A stretch of DNA of 64,000 nt from Psychrobacter sp. UBA3480. Lineage in GTDB: Bacteria > Pseudomonadota > Gammaproteobacteria > Pseudomonadales > Moraxellaceae. Positions 8,126 through 17,476 of the stretch are shown here, one piece after another. The position numbers and the translations under genes were made by a program. The stretch's first letter is position 1. Every line of letters begins with the position of its first letter. The notes beneath the pieces were generated by a model that was not told the DNA's origin, searched no databases, and was given only the letters and a program-made list of their open reading frames with translations. The stretch spans positions 160,539-224,538 of the forward strand of contig NZ_DFQV01000033.1 in assembly GCF_002377945.1 (NCBI RefSeq). Reading direction: 5' to 3'.

Positions 8126-8676
8126 GAGAGATCCTTTTTTATATGAGGGTGGGGTTGGTGGAAATCTGATATTAATTATATAACGTTTTCATTGCTATCA
8201 GGACAAGATGTCAGATAGTTTAAGAAAAGATAGCATCATCTTACCGTGATACGGTGCTCATTCGATTATAGACGATGGTGATGATGCTTCGGCAAACGAC
8301 GCGATTGCTAATTTTTGCATTGTAGCATGCTGATATTGAGCTGTCTTATGACCCTAGTAACAGAATATTGTGTTGTCGCTTGTGATAGCAGTATCCTTGT
8401 GGAAATGACAAACAACACGCTGAGATTAAGCTTGAGCCCAGACGATTGCGAAGACACAACAATAAACCTGTAGCCGACCACTATAATTATTTAGATTTGT
8501 TAAATAAAATGGCTTATAGCTTAATGAAATGCGACCAATGATAGCTGCGAAGAATAACAATAATAGCTAGCTGTTATCAAAAATCTAAATTTTCATTAAG
8601 CAATCAGTTTAAGAGCATTAATTCCATATTATGAAAATACTTAAAAAGATAAGAATACTCAAAAAGGATATTTACG
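8126..8676. other. 551-bp intergenic region
   Basis: This space lies between the divergent aminotransferase and SDR genes. It is AT-rich with only short open frames. It must contain both promoters, but I see no consensus hexamer pair, strong inverted repeat or RNA-like structure that I can support. Confidence 0.5.
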
Positions 8677-9414
8677 ATGACAGATTCTACTGAAAAATTA
8701 CATATTCTCATTACTGGGGCGACGTCAGGCATTGGTAAGCAGTTGGCAAAAGACTATCTGCTAGCAGATCATCATGTATATGCAGTTGGCCGTGACGACG
8801 AAGCGTTGGCTGAACTTCAGGCTTTAGGCGCAGAAACGATTGATTTAGACCTCATGGATCGAGAAAAGGTCATCGAAGCTTTTGAAAAAATCGACAATGT
8901 CGATCTAGCGATTTGCGGTGCTGGCATGTGCGAGTACTTAGATATGCCGAACTTTGATAGCAGTGTCTTTATGAAAGTCATGTCGGTCAATATGGGTACG
9001 TTGTCTCATGCGATAGAGGGAGTGCTGCCAAAGCTAATCGCTTCAAAAGGTCGCTTGGTCGGTATCGGTTCAGCGTCTGCTTATGTGCCTTTTGCGCGAG
9101 CTGAGGCCTATGGTAGCTCAAAAGCTGCTATCCATTATCTAATGAAGACCCTACAGATTAGCCTTGCTCCGCATGATGTGTCAGTCAGCTTAGTTGTACC
9201 TGGTTTTGTTGAGACACCGATGACCAAACAGAATGACTTTCCGATGCCATTTATCCAGACGCCAGCGCAGGCCAGTCAGGCTATACGCGACGGTATCGAA
9301 AGCGGGCATGATGTGATTGAATTTCCAAAGAAATTGACTATGCCATTAAAGGCATTAGGTACGTTGCCTGATTTGATCTGGCAGCAAGTTAGCGAAAAAC
9401 TCAATAAAAAATAA
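8677..9414 (+). CDS. SDR-family NAD(P)-dependent oxidoreductase of a lipid-modification cluster
   Basis: A 245-residue classical short-chain dehydrogenase. The nucleotide-binding motif is TGATSGIGKQL (about 14-24), the NAG-equivalent is CGAGM, and the catalytic Ser-Tyr-Lys set is GIGSAS..AYGSSKAA (Tyr then Lys four residues later). AAAGGA precedes the ATG. It is the first of four genes in one direction (SDR, FAD oxidoreductase, DUF1365, CFA synthase), an arrangement conserved in many marine gamma- and alphaproteobacteria and linked to modified membrane fatty acids. The substrate is unknown. Confidence 0.87.
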   Translation: MTDSTEKLHILITGATSGIGKQLAKDYLLADHHVYAVGRDDEALAELQALGAETIDLDLMDREKVIEAFEKIDNVDLAICGAGMCEYLDMPNFDSSVFMKVMSVNMGTLSHAIEGVLPKLIASKGRLVGIGSASAYVPFARAEAYGSSKAAIHYLMKTLQISLAPHDVSVSLVVPGFVETPMTKQNDFPMPFIQTPAQASQAIRDGIESGHDVIEFPKKLTMPLKALGTLPDLIWQQVSEKLNKK

Positions 9415-9476
9415 TCTACTATTAATAGAACTCTCAGCCATCATATCGACAGAAAAATACAGAAGGGAATGCTTTT

Positions 9477-11195
9477 ATGCCGTTTACTCGTTTCAAGCGT
9501 GCAAGTAACCAAAAGAATGCTACCGATGCTACAACAGATTCTGACCATCAAACTACCCCAAAACGTATTGCTATCATCGGCTCAGGTGTATCAGGACTGA
9601 CATGTGCTCATTATCTAGGTACGCAACATGATGTGACGGTATTTGAAGCCAATGATTATATCGGCGGGCATGTAAATACGATTGACGTGGCACTACAAGA
9701 CGGTAAAAAAGCAAAGAGCAGCAATGTAGAGAGTAGTGCGATAGATACAGGATTTATTGTTTTTAATGAGCGCACATACCCGAACTTCTTTCGTTTGCTC
9801 CATGAGTTGCAGGTACCATTTCAGGCAACGGACATGAGCTTTTCTGTCAAAAATACTGCACGATATTTTGAATACAATGGTCATACGCTCAACACTTTAT
9901 TATCACAGCGCAAGAATGTACTTAATCCAAAATTCTGGCAATTCATTAAAGATATTCTGCAGTTTAATAAGCATATTAAACAGCTACGCCAAGATTACGA
10001 TAGCGCGCGCTCTCAAGGGCAAGATGTCAGTAGCTTTGCAGAACAAACGCTCGGTGGTTATCTGGCACAAAAGAAATACGGTCAGCTATTTACTGATAAC
10101 TATCTACTGCCAATGGTCTCGGCCATTTGGTCAACCAGTTTAGATGAAGTGCAAGAATTTCCTTTGGTGTTTTTTGCACAGTTCTTTGACAACCACGGTT
10201 TGCTCGATGTGGTCAATCGTCCGCAGTGGTTTACGATAAAAGGCGGCTCAAAGCAGTACGTCAATAAACTGATTCCACGTTTTATCAAAGCGGGTGGCAA
10301 GATACGAGTCAATAGCCCAGTACAGTCTGTGGTTCGTGATGGCGATCAAGTGACTTTGACGATACAGGATAAAGGTAACGCTAACAATCATAGCGAAAAC
10401 CTTGTATTCGACGAGGTTGTTTTTGCTTGTCATGCAGATACCGTATTAAAGATTTTAAAGGATGCGAGCACCGATGAATCTGAAGTATTAGGTCATTTTC
10501 GCTTTACCAAAAATACGGCTGTACTGCACACCGATACCAGTGTTTTACCTAAGAAACCACTGGCATGGGCAAGCTGGAATTACTTAATAGATGAAACAGT
10601 TTCAGGCAGTGTTAAGGATGAGCAAGCGTCTGGAAACGCACAGATACCTGCAAAGCCAGTGCTGACTTATCACATGAATATCCTGCAACGCTTGACCAAA
10701 AAACACAATTATTTGGTAACCCTAAATCCAGCTGTAGATAATAAAAGCGTCGATGATAAGCAGATAATTAAGAGCATTGATTACAGTCATCCAGTGTTCG
10801 ATCTTGCGATGATTGATGCGCAGACTAAATGGTCGAGTATCTCTGGTAACGGTTCGCACACACATTTCTGCGGGGCTTATTGGTTTAATGGCTTTCATGA
10901 AGATGGCGTGCGCAGTGGATTACGTGTCTGTCAGGCGCTCGGTCTTGATATTGATATAAAAGACGAGGTTGATCTAGCCCATTTACCTGACGCTGATAGC
11001 GCGCATACGCCGTTTCGTTATAAAGATTTACCTATAAAAGCGGATACCAAATTACGTAGGTTGAATAAGCGTGAAGTCACCATAGCGACAACCAACCAGG
11101 AGCTGGTTGAGTATGCTGATCGTTTGCAGAGTTCAACTGCTGATACGAGCCAATATAAGAAACGTGGCTTATTCGGTCGCCGTAAAACCAAATAA
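9477..11195 (+). CDS. FAD-dependent amine oxidase-like protein of the CFA cluster
   Basis: A 572-residue flavoprotein. The Rossmann FAD motif IAIIGSGVSGLTCAHYL lies at about 31-47, followed by VFEANDYIGGHVNT. The body matches the NAD(P)-binding/amine oxidase family that occurs next to DUF1365 and CFA synthase genes. Typical members are about 420-450 residues, so this copy is long. The extra length lies in polar stretches (for example around residues 295-305 and 375-395) and a basic C-terminal tail. It is likely to desaturate, isomerise or otherwise oxidise an acyl chain on a membrane phospholipid; this role is inferred from context. Confidence 0.85.
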   Translation: MPFTRFKRASNQKNATDATTDSDHQTTPKRIAIIGSGVSGLTCAHYLGTQHDVTVFEANDYIGGHVNTIDVALQDGKKAKSSNVESSAIDTGFIVFNERTYPNFFRLLHELQVPFQATDMSFSVKNTARYFEYNGHTLNTLLSQRKNVLNPKFWQFIKDILQFNKHIKQLRQDYDSARSQGQDVSSFAEQTLGGYLAQKKYGQLFTDNYLLPMVSAIWSTSLDEVQEFPLVFFAQFFDNHGLLDVVNRPQWFTIKGGSKQYVNKLIPRFIKAGGKIRVNSPVQSVVRDGDQVTLTIQDKGNANNHSENLVFDEVVFACHADTVLKILKDASTDESEVLGHFRFTKNTAVLHTDTSVLPKKPLAWASWNYLIDETVSGSVKDEQASGNAQIPAKPVLTYHMNILQRLTKKHNYLVTLNPAVDNKSVDDKQIIKSIDYSHPVFDLAMIDAQTKWSSISGNGSHTHFCGAYWFNGFHEDGVRSGLRVCQALGLDIDIKDEVDLAHLPDADSAHTPFRYKDLPIKADTKLRRLNKREVTIATTNQELVEYADRLQSSTADTSQYKKRGLFGRRKTK

Positions 11196-11279
11196 TATGA
11201 CAATTAATGCTGTTATGTATTCTAAGTGTTTTGAAATATTCGCCATATAAAAAGTACGCCGTTATACAAGAGACTATTT

Positions 11280-12290
11280 ATGACCACGTCCGCTCAAGAT
11301 AACAATGCTATGTCAAGTCATGAGTATTCTTATGATACCACTGCATTGCCACATCAGCTGTTTGAGGGTACGACATGGCACAGTCGGCTGCTACCTAGTG
11401 TGAATAAATTCGTTTACCCTTATCGCTATTGGGGCGTCAATATTAGCGCGCTTGCGAAAGGACAAGAACTTCCTGAAATTAGTACGGCAGCATTTGATGA
11501 GAGTAAGTTTTTAGAAAAATTACCATTACGTAAAGTATTGCCGAAAAAGCTACTAGCAAAAGGTCTGCCTCTATTTTCAGCAAAGAAAAAGGCGCTACAA
11601 CGATTCTGTGCTGATGATTATTTACAGCATACTGACCTACAGAGTGCCAATAGCCTAAGTAACGATGAAAAACATGATAGTAACGGACAGTCTATTGCAG
11701 CACTAGAAAAACGTCTAAGCCGAGCATTCGAGAAATATGCGGGGAGCGCACCTGAAGGCGATATGTTGGGATTGCTTGTCTGCCGTAATGCTGGCATGTA
11801 CTTTAGCCCAGTTAATTTTTACTTGGGGTTTGATGCGCAGCAAACGCCAACTCATCTATTGGCTGAAGTGTCTAATACGCCATGGGACAAGCGTCATTAC
11901 TATGGGTTTTTGTTAGAAGGAGAAGATACTGAGTTCTGTCATGATAAGGATTTTCACGTATCACCTTTTAACCCTATCGATCAGCTGTACCGCTGGCAGG
12001 TCACAGTAAAAGGTACTAAAACGGATGAGCTACCTAATACTGGCTTACAAGTGCGTATTGCTATCAATATCAGCGATGAGCGCGGTGAAGTGCTAAAAAC
12101 TGGTATAAAGATATCAGGGGTGCCGATGACAGAAGAGGCTGTTCGTCATAGCTTACGAAAAAACCCTCTGATGAATATGACGTCCTTAACCCGTATTTAT
12201 TGGCACGCGCTTAAGCTCTATGCGATTAAAAAGGTGCCGTATATCAACTACGATGAAAAATTGGCCGATAGTCAACAGAAAGGCGGCTAG
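11280..12290 (+). CDS. DUF1365 family protein
   Basis: A 336-residue protein of the DUF1365 family. Recognisable blocks are HSRLLPSVNKFVYPYRYWGV near the N-terminus, NPVNFYLG-type PVNFYLGFD, NTPWDKRHYYGF, KDFHVSPFNPID and the C-terminal NPLMNMTSLTRIYWHALKLY. No enzymatic activity has been firmly assigned to the family. It is nearly always found with an FAD amine oxidase-like protein and CFA synthase. A polar, Asn/Ser/Asp-rich insert sits at about residues 120-140. It follows the oxidoreductase by 85 bp. Confidence 0.87.
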   Translation: MTTSAQDNNAMSSHEYSYDTTALPHQLFEGTTWHSRLLPSVNKFVYPYRYWGVNISALAKGQELPEISTAAFDESKFLEKLPLRKVLPKKLLAKGLPLFSAKKKALQRFCADDYLQHTDLQSANSLSNDEKHDSNGQSIAALEKRLSRAFEKYAGSAPEGDMLGLLVCRNAGMYFSPVNFYLGFDAQQTPTHLLAEVSNTPWDKRHYYGFLLEGEDTEFCHDKDFHVSPFNPIDQLYRWQVTVKGTKTDELPNTGLQVRIAINISDERGEVLKTGIKISGVPMTEEAVRHSLRKNPLMNMTSLTRIYWHALKLYAIKKVPYINYDEKLADSQQKGG

Positions 12291-12410
12291 CAGTAAAGTA
12301 ATATTCAAAAAGATACCCTGTAGTTTTAGCAATTTTCAAATATCAACAATCCAAAAATCTCGTCAATGTAATACTAAAAAATAAAGCATTTAAACAAGGA
12401 TAAATACACG

Positions 12411-13862
12411 ATGCCAGCACGACCGACCGATCGAGCACCAGTCACAAAACTAGAAAAGTTAACTGCTCGTGTGAGCAAAGTAGTTAATGAAAGCGCTGTA
12501 CTACAGCCAGTCAGCAATAGTGTGAATCATTTAGCGAGAAAGCTTATCTTTCGTGCGTTACAACACGTTCAGTTTGGTAGCCTCACGCTGATTGAGACAT
12601 TCGATGAGCAGGAACCTAAGACAAGTAGCTTTGGCAAAGTAGCTACTAATGACGCTAGTAGCTCGGCGGTTGGTCGCCATTCGCTACATGTGACGTTAGA
12701 GATTCATGATCCTGCTGTTTATCGTCAGCTGCTTTTAGGAGGCTCTATCGCGCTAGCAGACAGTTATATCGATGGTGAATGGGATACGAATGATCTAACA
12801 GGTTTGATTCGTTTGGCAGCTCGTAACTTAGCAGTGCTCAATAAACTAGAAAATCGTTTTGCTGGTATTAGTAAAGCATTTGAAAAAGCGAAGCATCAGC
12901 TGCGTAGCAATGACAAATCTGGCTCCAAATCCAATATCCTAGCGCATTATGATTTGGGCAATGACATGTATCAGCGATTTTTGGACGATACGATGATGTA
13001 TTCATCGGCGGTCTATCCTACGCCTGACGTGACGCTCAGTGATGCTCAGCAGCACAAATTATCGCTTATATGTCAACGTTTACAGCTTAGTGCTGATGAT
13101 AATGTGATTGAAATCGGTACAGGATGGGGCGGTTTTGCTATCTTTGCAGCCAAGCATTACGGCTGCCATGTGACCACCACGACTATCTCTGATGCCCAGT
13201 ATGATGAAGCGAAGCGACGAGTCGAGGCGGCAGGTCTGTCTGACAAAATCACACTGCTCAAGCAAGATTACCGCGAGCTGACAGGTCAATATGACAAGCT
13301 AGTCAGCATCGAGATGATTGAAGCGGTGGGCCATGAATACTTACCGACTTTCTTTGCCAAGTGTAATAGCTTGCTCAAGCCGACAGGTCTTATGGTATTA
13401 CAGGCCATCACTTTTAATGACCAAAATTATCAAGACTATATCGATTCGGTTGATTTTATCCAAACGCACATTTTCCCAGGTGGTTGTCTGCTCTCAAACC
13501 AAGAGCTGACGACCCAATTCACTGAGCAAACCGATATGGTCGTCAAACAATTGCATGATTATGGTTTTGATTATGCGTACACGCTGCGTGACTGGCGTGC
13601 TGCGTTTATGGCGCAGCGTACAGAGATTCAAGCGCTTGGCTATGACGATGCCTTTATCCGCCTATGGGAGTTTTACTTTTGCTATTGCGAAGGTGGTTTT
13701 TTGGAGCGCACGATCGGTGTGGTACAAGTTACTGCGGTGAAGCCTAATAATATCGATACGCTACATTTTTCTGACTTACCATCTGCCGTCTTAAATCATA
13801 AAACGGTTTTGAACGATGAGACGTTTAGTGAAGAAGATAGGGCAGACACAGCATCAGTATAA
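12411..13862 (+). CDS. cfa: Cyclopropane-fatty-acyl-phospholipid synthase family methyltransferase
   Basis: A 483-residue SAM-dependent enzyme. The N-terminal lipid-binding region contains GGSIALADSYIDGEWDTNDL. The SAM motif is VIEIGTGWGGFAIFAA near 231-246, followed by ITLLKQDYRELTGQYDK and SIEMIEAVGHEY. The typical HYDLGNDMYQRFLDDTMMYS precedes it. It transfers a methylene group from SAM to a cis double bond of membrane phospholipid acyl chains. The E. coli active-site Cys position reads Ser (MMYSSAVY), as in many homologues of this cluster, so it may make a methylated rather than a cyclopropane product. AAGGA precedes the ATG. Confidence 0.9.
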   Translation: MPARPTDRAPVTKLEKLTARVSKVVNESAVLQPVSNSVNHLARKLIFRALQHVQFGSLTLIETFDEQEPKTSSFGKVATNDASSSAVGRHSLHVTLEIHDPAVYRQLLLGGSIALADSYIDGEWDTNDLTGLIRLAARNLAVLNKLENRFAGISKAFEKAKHQLRSNDKSGSKSNILAHYDLGNDMYQRFLDDTMMYSSAVYPTPDVTLSDAQQHKLSLICQRLQLSADDNVIEIGTGWGGFAIFAAKHYGCHVTTTTISDAQYDEAKRRVEAAGLSDKITLLKQDYRELTGQYDKLVSIEMIEAVGHEYLPTFFAKCNSLLKPTGLMVLQAITFNDQNYQDYIDSVDFIQTHIFPGGCLLSNQELTTQFTEQTDMVVKQLHDYGFDYAYTLRDWRAAFMAQRTEIQALGYDDAFIRLWEFYFCYCEGGFLERTIGVVQVTAVKPNNIDTLHFSDLPSAVLNHKTVLNDETFSEEDRADTASV

Positions 13863-13897
13863 GTCTGATGATACAGATATGGTTTGTTTACAACTTT

Positions 13898-13937
13898 CAT
13901 AGGGTCTCATACTGTATGAACAGTTTGAGACCTATGT
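13898..13937. terminator. Hairpin between convergent cfa and MFS genes
   Basis: CATAGGGTCTCA (13898-13909) is complementary, with one bulge, to TGAGACCTATG (13926-13936). It lies between two convergent stop codons but lacks a good T-run on either strand, so terminator function is tentative. Confidence 0.4.
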
Positions 13938-13948
13938 ATTGAAAAGTT

Positions 13949-15121
13949 CTACGATGCTTGCATGGCACGCTTATCACGCAGACCTGAATAGCGTGTTACC
14001 GCTAACGCCATTAGAGAAATAACAGCGCCGATCCAAGCTGTGTCTTGCAATGACATATTTTCAACCACGCTACCACCGATGATTGAGCCCAGTGCAATAC
14101 CGATATTGAATGCAGCAATGTTCAGTCCAGAAGCGACATCGACAGCGTTCGGTGTATATTTTTCAGCTTGCTTGACCACATAGATTTGTAGGCCTGGTAC
14201 ATTACCAAAGGCGAAAGCACCCCATACCAGAATAGTTAGCACAGCAGCAATCTTGGATTGCATAGTAAAGGTGAACAATAAAAGAATGACACTTAAGGCG
14301 CTAAATATAATGCTAAGCGCACTAATAGGGCCACGTTTATCTGCAAGTTTTCCGCCCCAAATATTGCCGATCGCAACGGACACGCCATATACGAGCATGA
14401 TAAGACCAATGGCTGATGGTGCAAATTTGGTCTGCTGCTCTAAGATAGGTGCTAGGTAGGTAAATGCCGTAAACGTACCGCCATAGCCAAGGATCGTCAT
14501 TAGATAAACCAGCAGTAATTGTGGTTTTACAATGACTTGTAGTTGCTCTTTGAACGTTGCAGGGATAGATTTTTTTAGGTTTTTCGGTACCAATATGGCG
14601 CTACCAATTAAAGCGATTAAACCCAGTACTGAGACGACTAGAAACGTAGCGCGCCAGCCAAAATGCTGTCCAATCCATGTGCCAAGGGGTACGCCAGTGA
14701 CGAGCGCTACAGTAAGTCCAGTAAACATAATGGCAATTGCGCTAGCTTCTTTTTCTTTACTGACAAGGCTAGTAGCAATCATGGAACCAATAGAGAAAAA
14801 CACACCATGCGCCAGACCGGTCAAGATACGGGCAAGTATTAAGGTTTCATAACTGGGTGCTTGCCAAGCCAATAAGTTGCCCATGACAAACAGACCCATT
14901 AGGCTCATCAGTACTATTTTACGATTCCAGCGGCCAGTGAGTGCGGTAAGTATAGGGGCACCGATGGCAACGCCGACAGCATATAGGCTGACGAGCAACC
15001 CTGCTGAAGGTAAGCTCACGCCTAGATCTGCGGCAATAGTTGGTACCAATCCAACGATGACAAATTCGGTTGTCCCAATTGCAAATGCGCTTAGAGTAAG
15101 CGCCCATAAAGCGAGTGGCAT
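13949..15121 (-). CDS. MFS transporter, DHA1 family (purine/drug efflux type)
   Basis: A 390-residue protein with about 12 hydrophobic spans. The N-terminus LSAFAIGTTEFVIVGLVPTI is the signature of the DHA1 subgroup containing PbuE, YdhP and AraJ. The loop-2/3 motif appears as GAPILTALTGRWNRK. Members export purine nucleosides, arabinose derivatives or drugs; the substrate here is unknown. It is divergent from a LysR regulator across 105 bp with a likely shared operator. Confidence 0.88.
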   Translation of the reverse strand: MPLALWALTLSAFAIGTTEFVIVGLVPTIAADLGVSLPSAGLLVSLYAVGVAIGAPILTALTGRWNRKIVLMSLMGLFVMGNLLAWQAPSYETLILARILTGLAHGVFFSIGSMIATSLVSKEKEASAIAIMFTGLTVALVTGVPLGTWIGQHFGWRATFLVVSVLGLIALIGSAILVPKNLKKSIPATFKEQLQVIVKPQLLLVYLMTILGYGGTFTAFTYLAPILEQQTKFAPSAIGLIMLVYGVSVAIGNIWGGKLADKRGPISALSIIFSALSVILLLFTFTMQSKIAAVLTILVWGAFAFGNVPGLQIYVVKQAEKYTPNAVDVASGLNIAAFNIGIALGSIIGGSVVENMSLQDTAWIGAVISLMALAVTRYSGLRDKRAMQAS

Positions 15122-15190
15122 AACGACATCCTAATAATTAAATGATGCGCGTAGTTTGACCGATTTATAGTTTGCAAAAAACAGCATAAA

Positions 15191-15222
15191 TGACAAAATA
15201 CCTTTGTCAATTTTGTAAAGGT
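15191..15222. promoter_or_regulatory. Candidate LysR operator in the MFS/LysR intergenic region
   Basis: Two overlapping inverted repeats are visible: TGACAAA (15191-15197) with TTTGTCA (15203-15209), and ACCTTT (15200-15205) with AAAGGT (15217-15222). The second has 11-bp spacing, as in LysR T-N11-A boxes. It covers the ribosome-binding site of the regulator, fitting autorepression together with control of the divergent transporter. Confidence 0.5.
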
Positions 15223-15226
15223 AATC

Positions 15227-16117
15227 ATGATGATGGGACATGCTAAAACAGAAGACATAGAGATATTTTTGACGGTAGTAGACACGGGCAGCTTTACTGG
15301 CGCTGCCAACTTACTGAATCAGCAGGTTGCCAAAGTATCTCGTGCGGTGTCCAGAATCGAAGATACGCTGCAATGCACGCTATTGAATAGAACGACACGG
15401 CGCTTGGAGCTGACGGAGGAAGGGCATGTCTTTATAAGATATGCGCGTGAGAGTTTAAATACGTTATATACCGGTGAAGAGGCGATTAAGCTGTTAAAAC
15501 AAGCGCCGAGTGGGCATCTACGAATTGACGCCGCGAGCCCGTTTGTCTTTCATCAATTGACGCCTTTGGTTGGTGATTTTGTGGCGCAATATCCACACAT
15601 TACTCTCGACCTTACCTCGCATGACAATATCATCGATTTGCTTGAGCACAAGACAGATCTGGCTATCAGAATTGGCGACTTAAAAGACTCAAATCTGCAT
15701 GCACGTTTATTAGGTAAAAGTAAGCTGCGGCTAGTAGCCAGTCCTGAATACTTATACCAGCATAATGAAGTAGCTCATATTGATGATTTAAGCACTCACA
15801 AATTGATTGGCTTTAATGATGCATCAAAACTAAATAGCTGGCCACTAAAAACTCCAGTTAAACTGAATTTCCACATGACAGCCAGTAGCGGCGAGACCTT
15901 ACGTCAGCTATGTTTAAATCACCAAGGGATCGCTTTATTGTCACATTTTATGATTGGTGAAGATTTGGAATCTGGCAGATTGGTTGAGGTGTTACCTGAG
16001 GCGATAGTCAGACCAAACAATCGTGAAGCCATACAGGCGGTATATTACAAAAACAGTGCCGTATCTTCGCGTATTCTGGCATTTTTAGACTTTATCCAAC
16101 CACGACTAACACTATAA
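15227..16117 (+). CDS. LysR-family transcriptional regulator
   Basis: A 296-residue regulator. The winged helix-turn-helix lies at about 6-65 (DIEIFLTVVDTGSFTGAANL, then QVAKVSRAVSRIEDTLQCTLLNRTTRRLELTEEG), followed by a periplasmic-binding-protein-like effector domain. Three consecutive ATG codons start the frame; AAAGG at 15217-15221 best fits the second (15230). Divergent placement next to the MFS exporter suggests that it controls that gene. The effector is unknown. Confidence 0.92.
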   Translation: MMMGHAKTEDIEIFLTVVDTGSFTGAANLLNQQVAKVSRAVSRIEDTLQCTLLNRTTRRLELTEEGHVFIRYARESLNTLYTGEEAIKLLKQAPSGHLRIDAASPFVFHQLTPLVGDFVAQYPHITLDLTSHDNIIDLLEHKTDLAIRIGDLKDSNLHARLLGKSKLRLVASPEYLYQHNEVAHIDDLSTHKLIGFNDASKLNSWPLKTPVKLNFHMTASSGETLRQLCLNHQGIALLSHFMIGEDLESGRLVEVLPEAIVRPNNREAIQAVYYKNSAVSSRILAFLDFIQPRLTL

Positions 16118-16156
16118 ATTTTATCCGTTTTTATTCATTTTATAAGAGGTAATATC

Positions 16157-16567
16157 ATGGGTTACGTTTTTATTTATCTCGCTGCTGTGGTTATCTTTTT
16201 GGGTGTCGATGCTGTATGGCTGACGACCATGAAAGGCGCTTTTTATGAGTCGCGTATCGGGCATCTATTGGCTGATGAGCCAAACATGATGGCCGCTGGC
16301 GTGTTTTATATGTTTTATATATTGGCACTTTGTATTTTGGTTCTATATCCGCAAATTAAAGCTGGCGCATCCGTTGGTCATATCTTCTTACTCGGCGGGC
16401 TGATTGGCTTGATGGCTTATGGCACATATGACTTTACCAATTTGGCACTGTATAAGGGCTTTACGTTAGATACGGCGTTGGTTGACTTTGTATGGGGTGG
16501 TATTTTGACCGGTTCGGTTAGCGCCATAGTGGCGTGGCTTGCGTATCGCTTTCACTGGTTGAGCTAG
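16157..16567 (+). CDS. DUF2177 family membrane protein
   Basis: A 136-residue inner-membrane protein with four hydrophobic segments. It starts IFLGVDAVWLTTMKGAFYES and contains GLMAYGTYDFTNLALYKGF, both typical of DUF2177. Function is unknown. AAGAGG precedes the ATG. It lies 39 bp after the LysR gene in the same direction and might be co-transcribed. Confidence 0.85.
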   Translation: MGYVFIYLAAVVIFLGVDAVWLTTMKGAFYESRIGHLLADEPNMMAAGVFYMFYILALCILVLYPQIKAGASVGHIFLLGGLIGLMAYGTYDFTNLALYKGFTLDTALVDFVWGGILTGSVSAIVAWLAYRFHWLS

Positions 16568-16718
16568 CGCCTATATCTTGGCTTATTTAATACTGTTTAA
16601 ATAGCCGCAATTTACATAATTTAGACTGTCTAATGACAGAGGGCCGTTTGTGCTATACGGCGACCTGCTGTATAAATGGTAGACATAATAAATAAGTGTC
16701 AAACCATTAAGGAATATT

Positions 16719-17279
16719 ATGCCGCAATACAATACCAGCTCCACTGCCAAAAAAGCCCCATTAAACCACGAGCTATATATGTCAGTACTTATGACGCCCG
16801 ATATGGCGAATTTCATTGGCAATGTGCATGGTGGGGATTTGCTCAAGATGCTTGATCAGGTCGCTTATGCCTGTGCCAGTCGCTATAGTGGTAATTATGT
16901 GGTGACACTGTCTGTCGATCAGGTGATGTTCCGTGAGCCGATATATGTGGGCGAGTTGGTTACTTTTGCAGCCAGTGTCAATTATGTTGGCAACACTTCA
17001 ATGGAAGTAGGTATTCGCGTCGAAGCAGAAGATGTGCGTGGTCGTACCGTACGTCATACCAACAGCTGTTACTTTACGATGGTGGCTATTGATGACAATG
17101 GTAAACCGACATCCGCACCACCACTCGATATCAAAAACAAGATGCAGCAGTGTCGAGCTGATGCAGCTAAAGAGCGAAAGAAGCTGCGTATGGAAAGCTC
17201 GCATCGTCCTAGTTGCGACTTCGAAGAGATTAACAAGCAGTTTGGCGAGAACGAAGAAAATGCTGAGGTAGAAAAATAG
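16719..17279 (+). CDS. Acyl-CoA thioesterase (hotdog fold, YciA/BACH type)
   Basis: A 186-residue protein. The hotdog domain spans about 18-145. NFIGNVHGGDLLKMLDQVAY carries the conserved Asn and the Asp of the GG-x-L-x-x-x-D active-site pattern. VTLSVDQVMFREPIYVGELVTF and VRHTNSCYFTMVA are also family features. It hydrolyses acyl-CoA to free acid and CoA. A charged C-terminal tail of about 40 residues follows. AAGGA lies 7 bp before the ATG. Confidence 0.9.
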   Translation: MPQYNTSSTAKKAPLNHELYMSVLMTPDMANFIGNVHGGDLLKMLDQVAYACASRYSGNYVVTLSVDQVMFREPIYVGELVTFAASVNYVGNTSMEVGIRVEAEDVRGRTVRHTNSCYFTMVAIDDNGKPTSAPPLDIKNKMQQCRADAAKERKKLRMESSHRPSCDFEEINKQFGENEENAEVEK

Positions 17280-17282
17280 CCT

Positions 17283-17332
17283 AAGTTATTCAAAGCTATC
17301 TAAAGTTATTTAAAGCTATCTAAAGTTATTTA
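17283..17332 (+). repeat. 20-bp direct tandem repeat, 2.5 copies
   Basis: Units AAGTTATTCAAAGCTATCTA (17283-17302) and AAGTTATTTAAAGCTATCTA (17303-17322) differ at one base and are followed by a partial third copy. It starts 3 bp after the thioesterase stop codon. No function is evident; copy number may vary between strains. Confidence 0.8.
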
Positions 17333-17476
17333 GTTTTATTGAATTAATAATTCATACAACGACTCACTAAAAAGACACTGAGATTGTAGAGCGCTTATTT
17401 TAAGCTGATGTATGTTTCAAGCCATTTATCTACGGCAAAAATTCTACTATCAATACGTTATTTCAGTGAGTCTAGC

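Noticed and set aside
14532..14852. 106-codon plus-strand frame within the MFS gene
   Set aside because: Antisense to transmembrane codons of the transporter; no family match.
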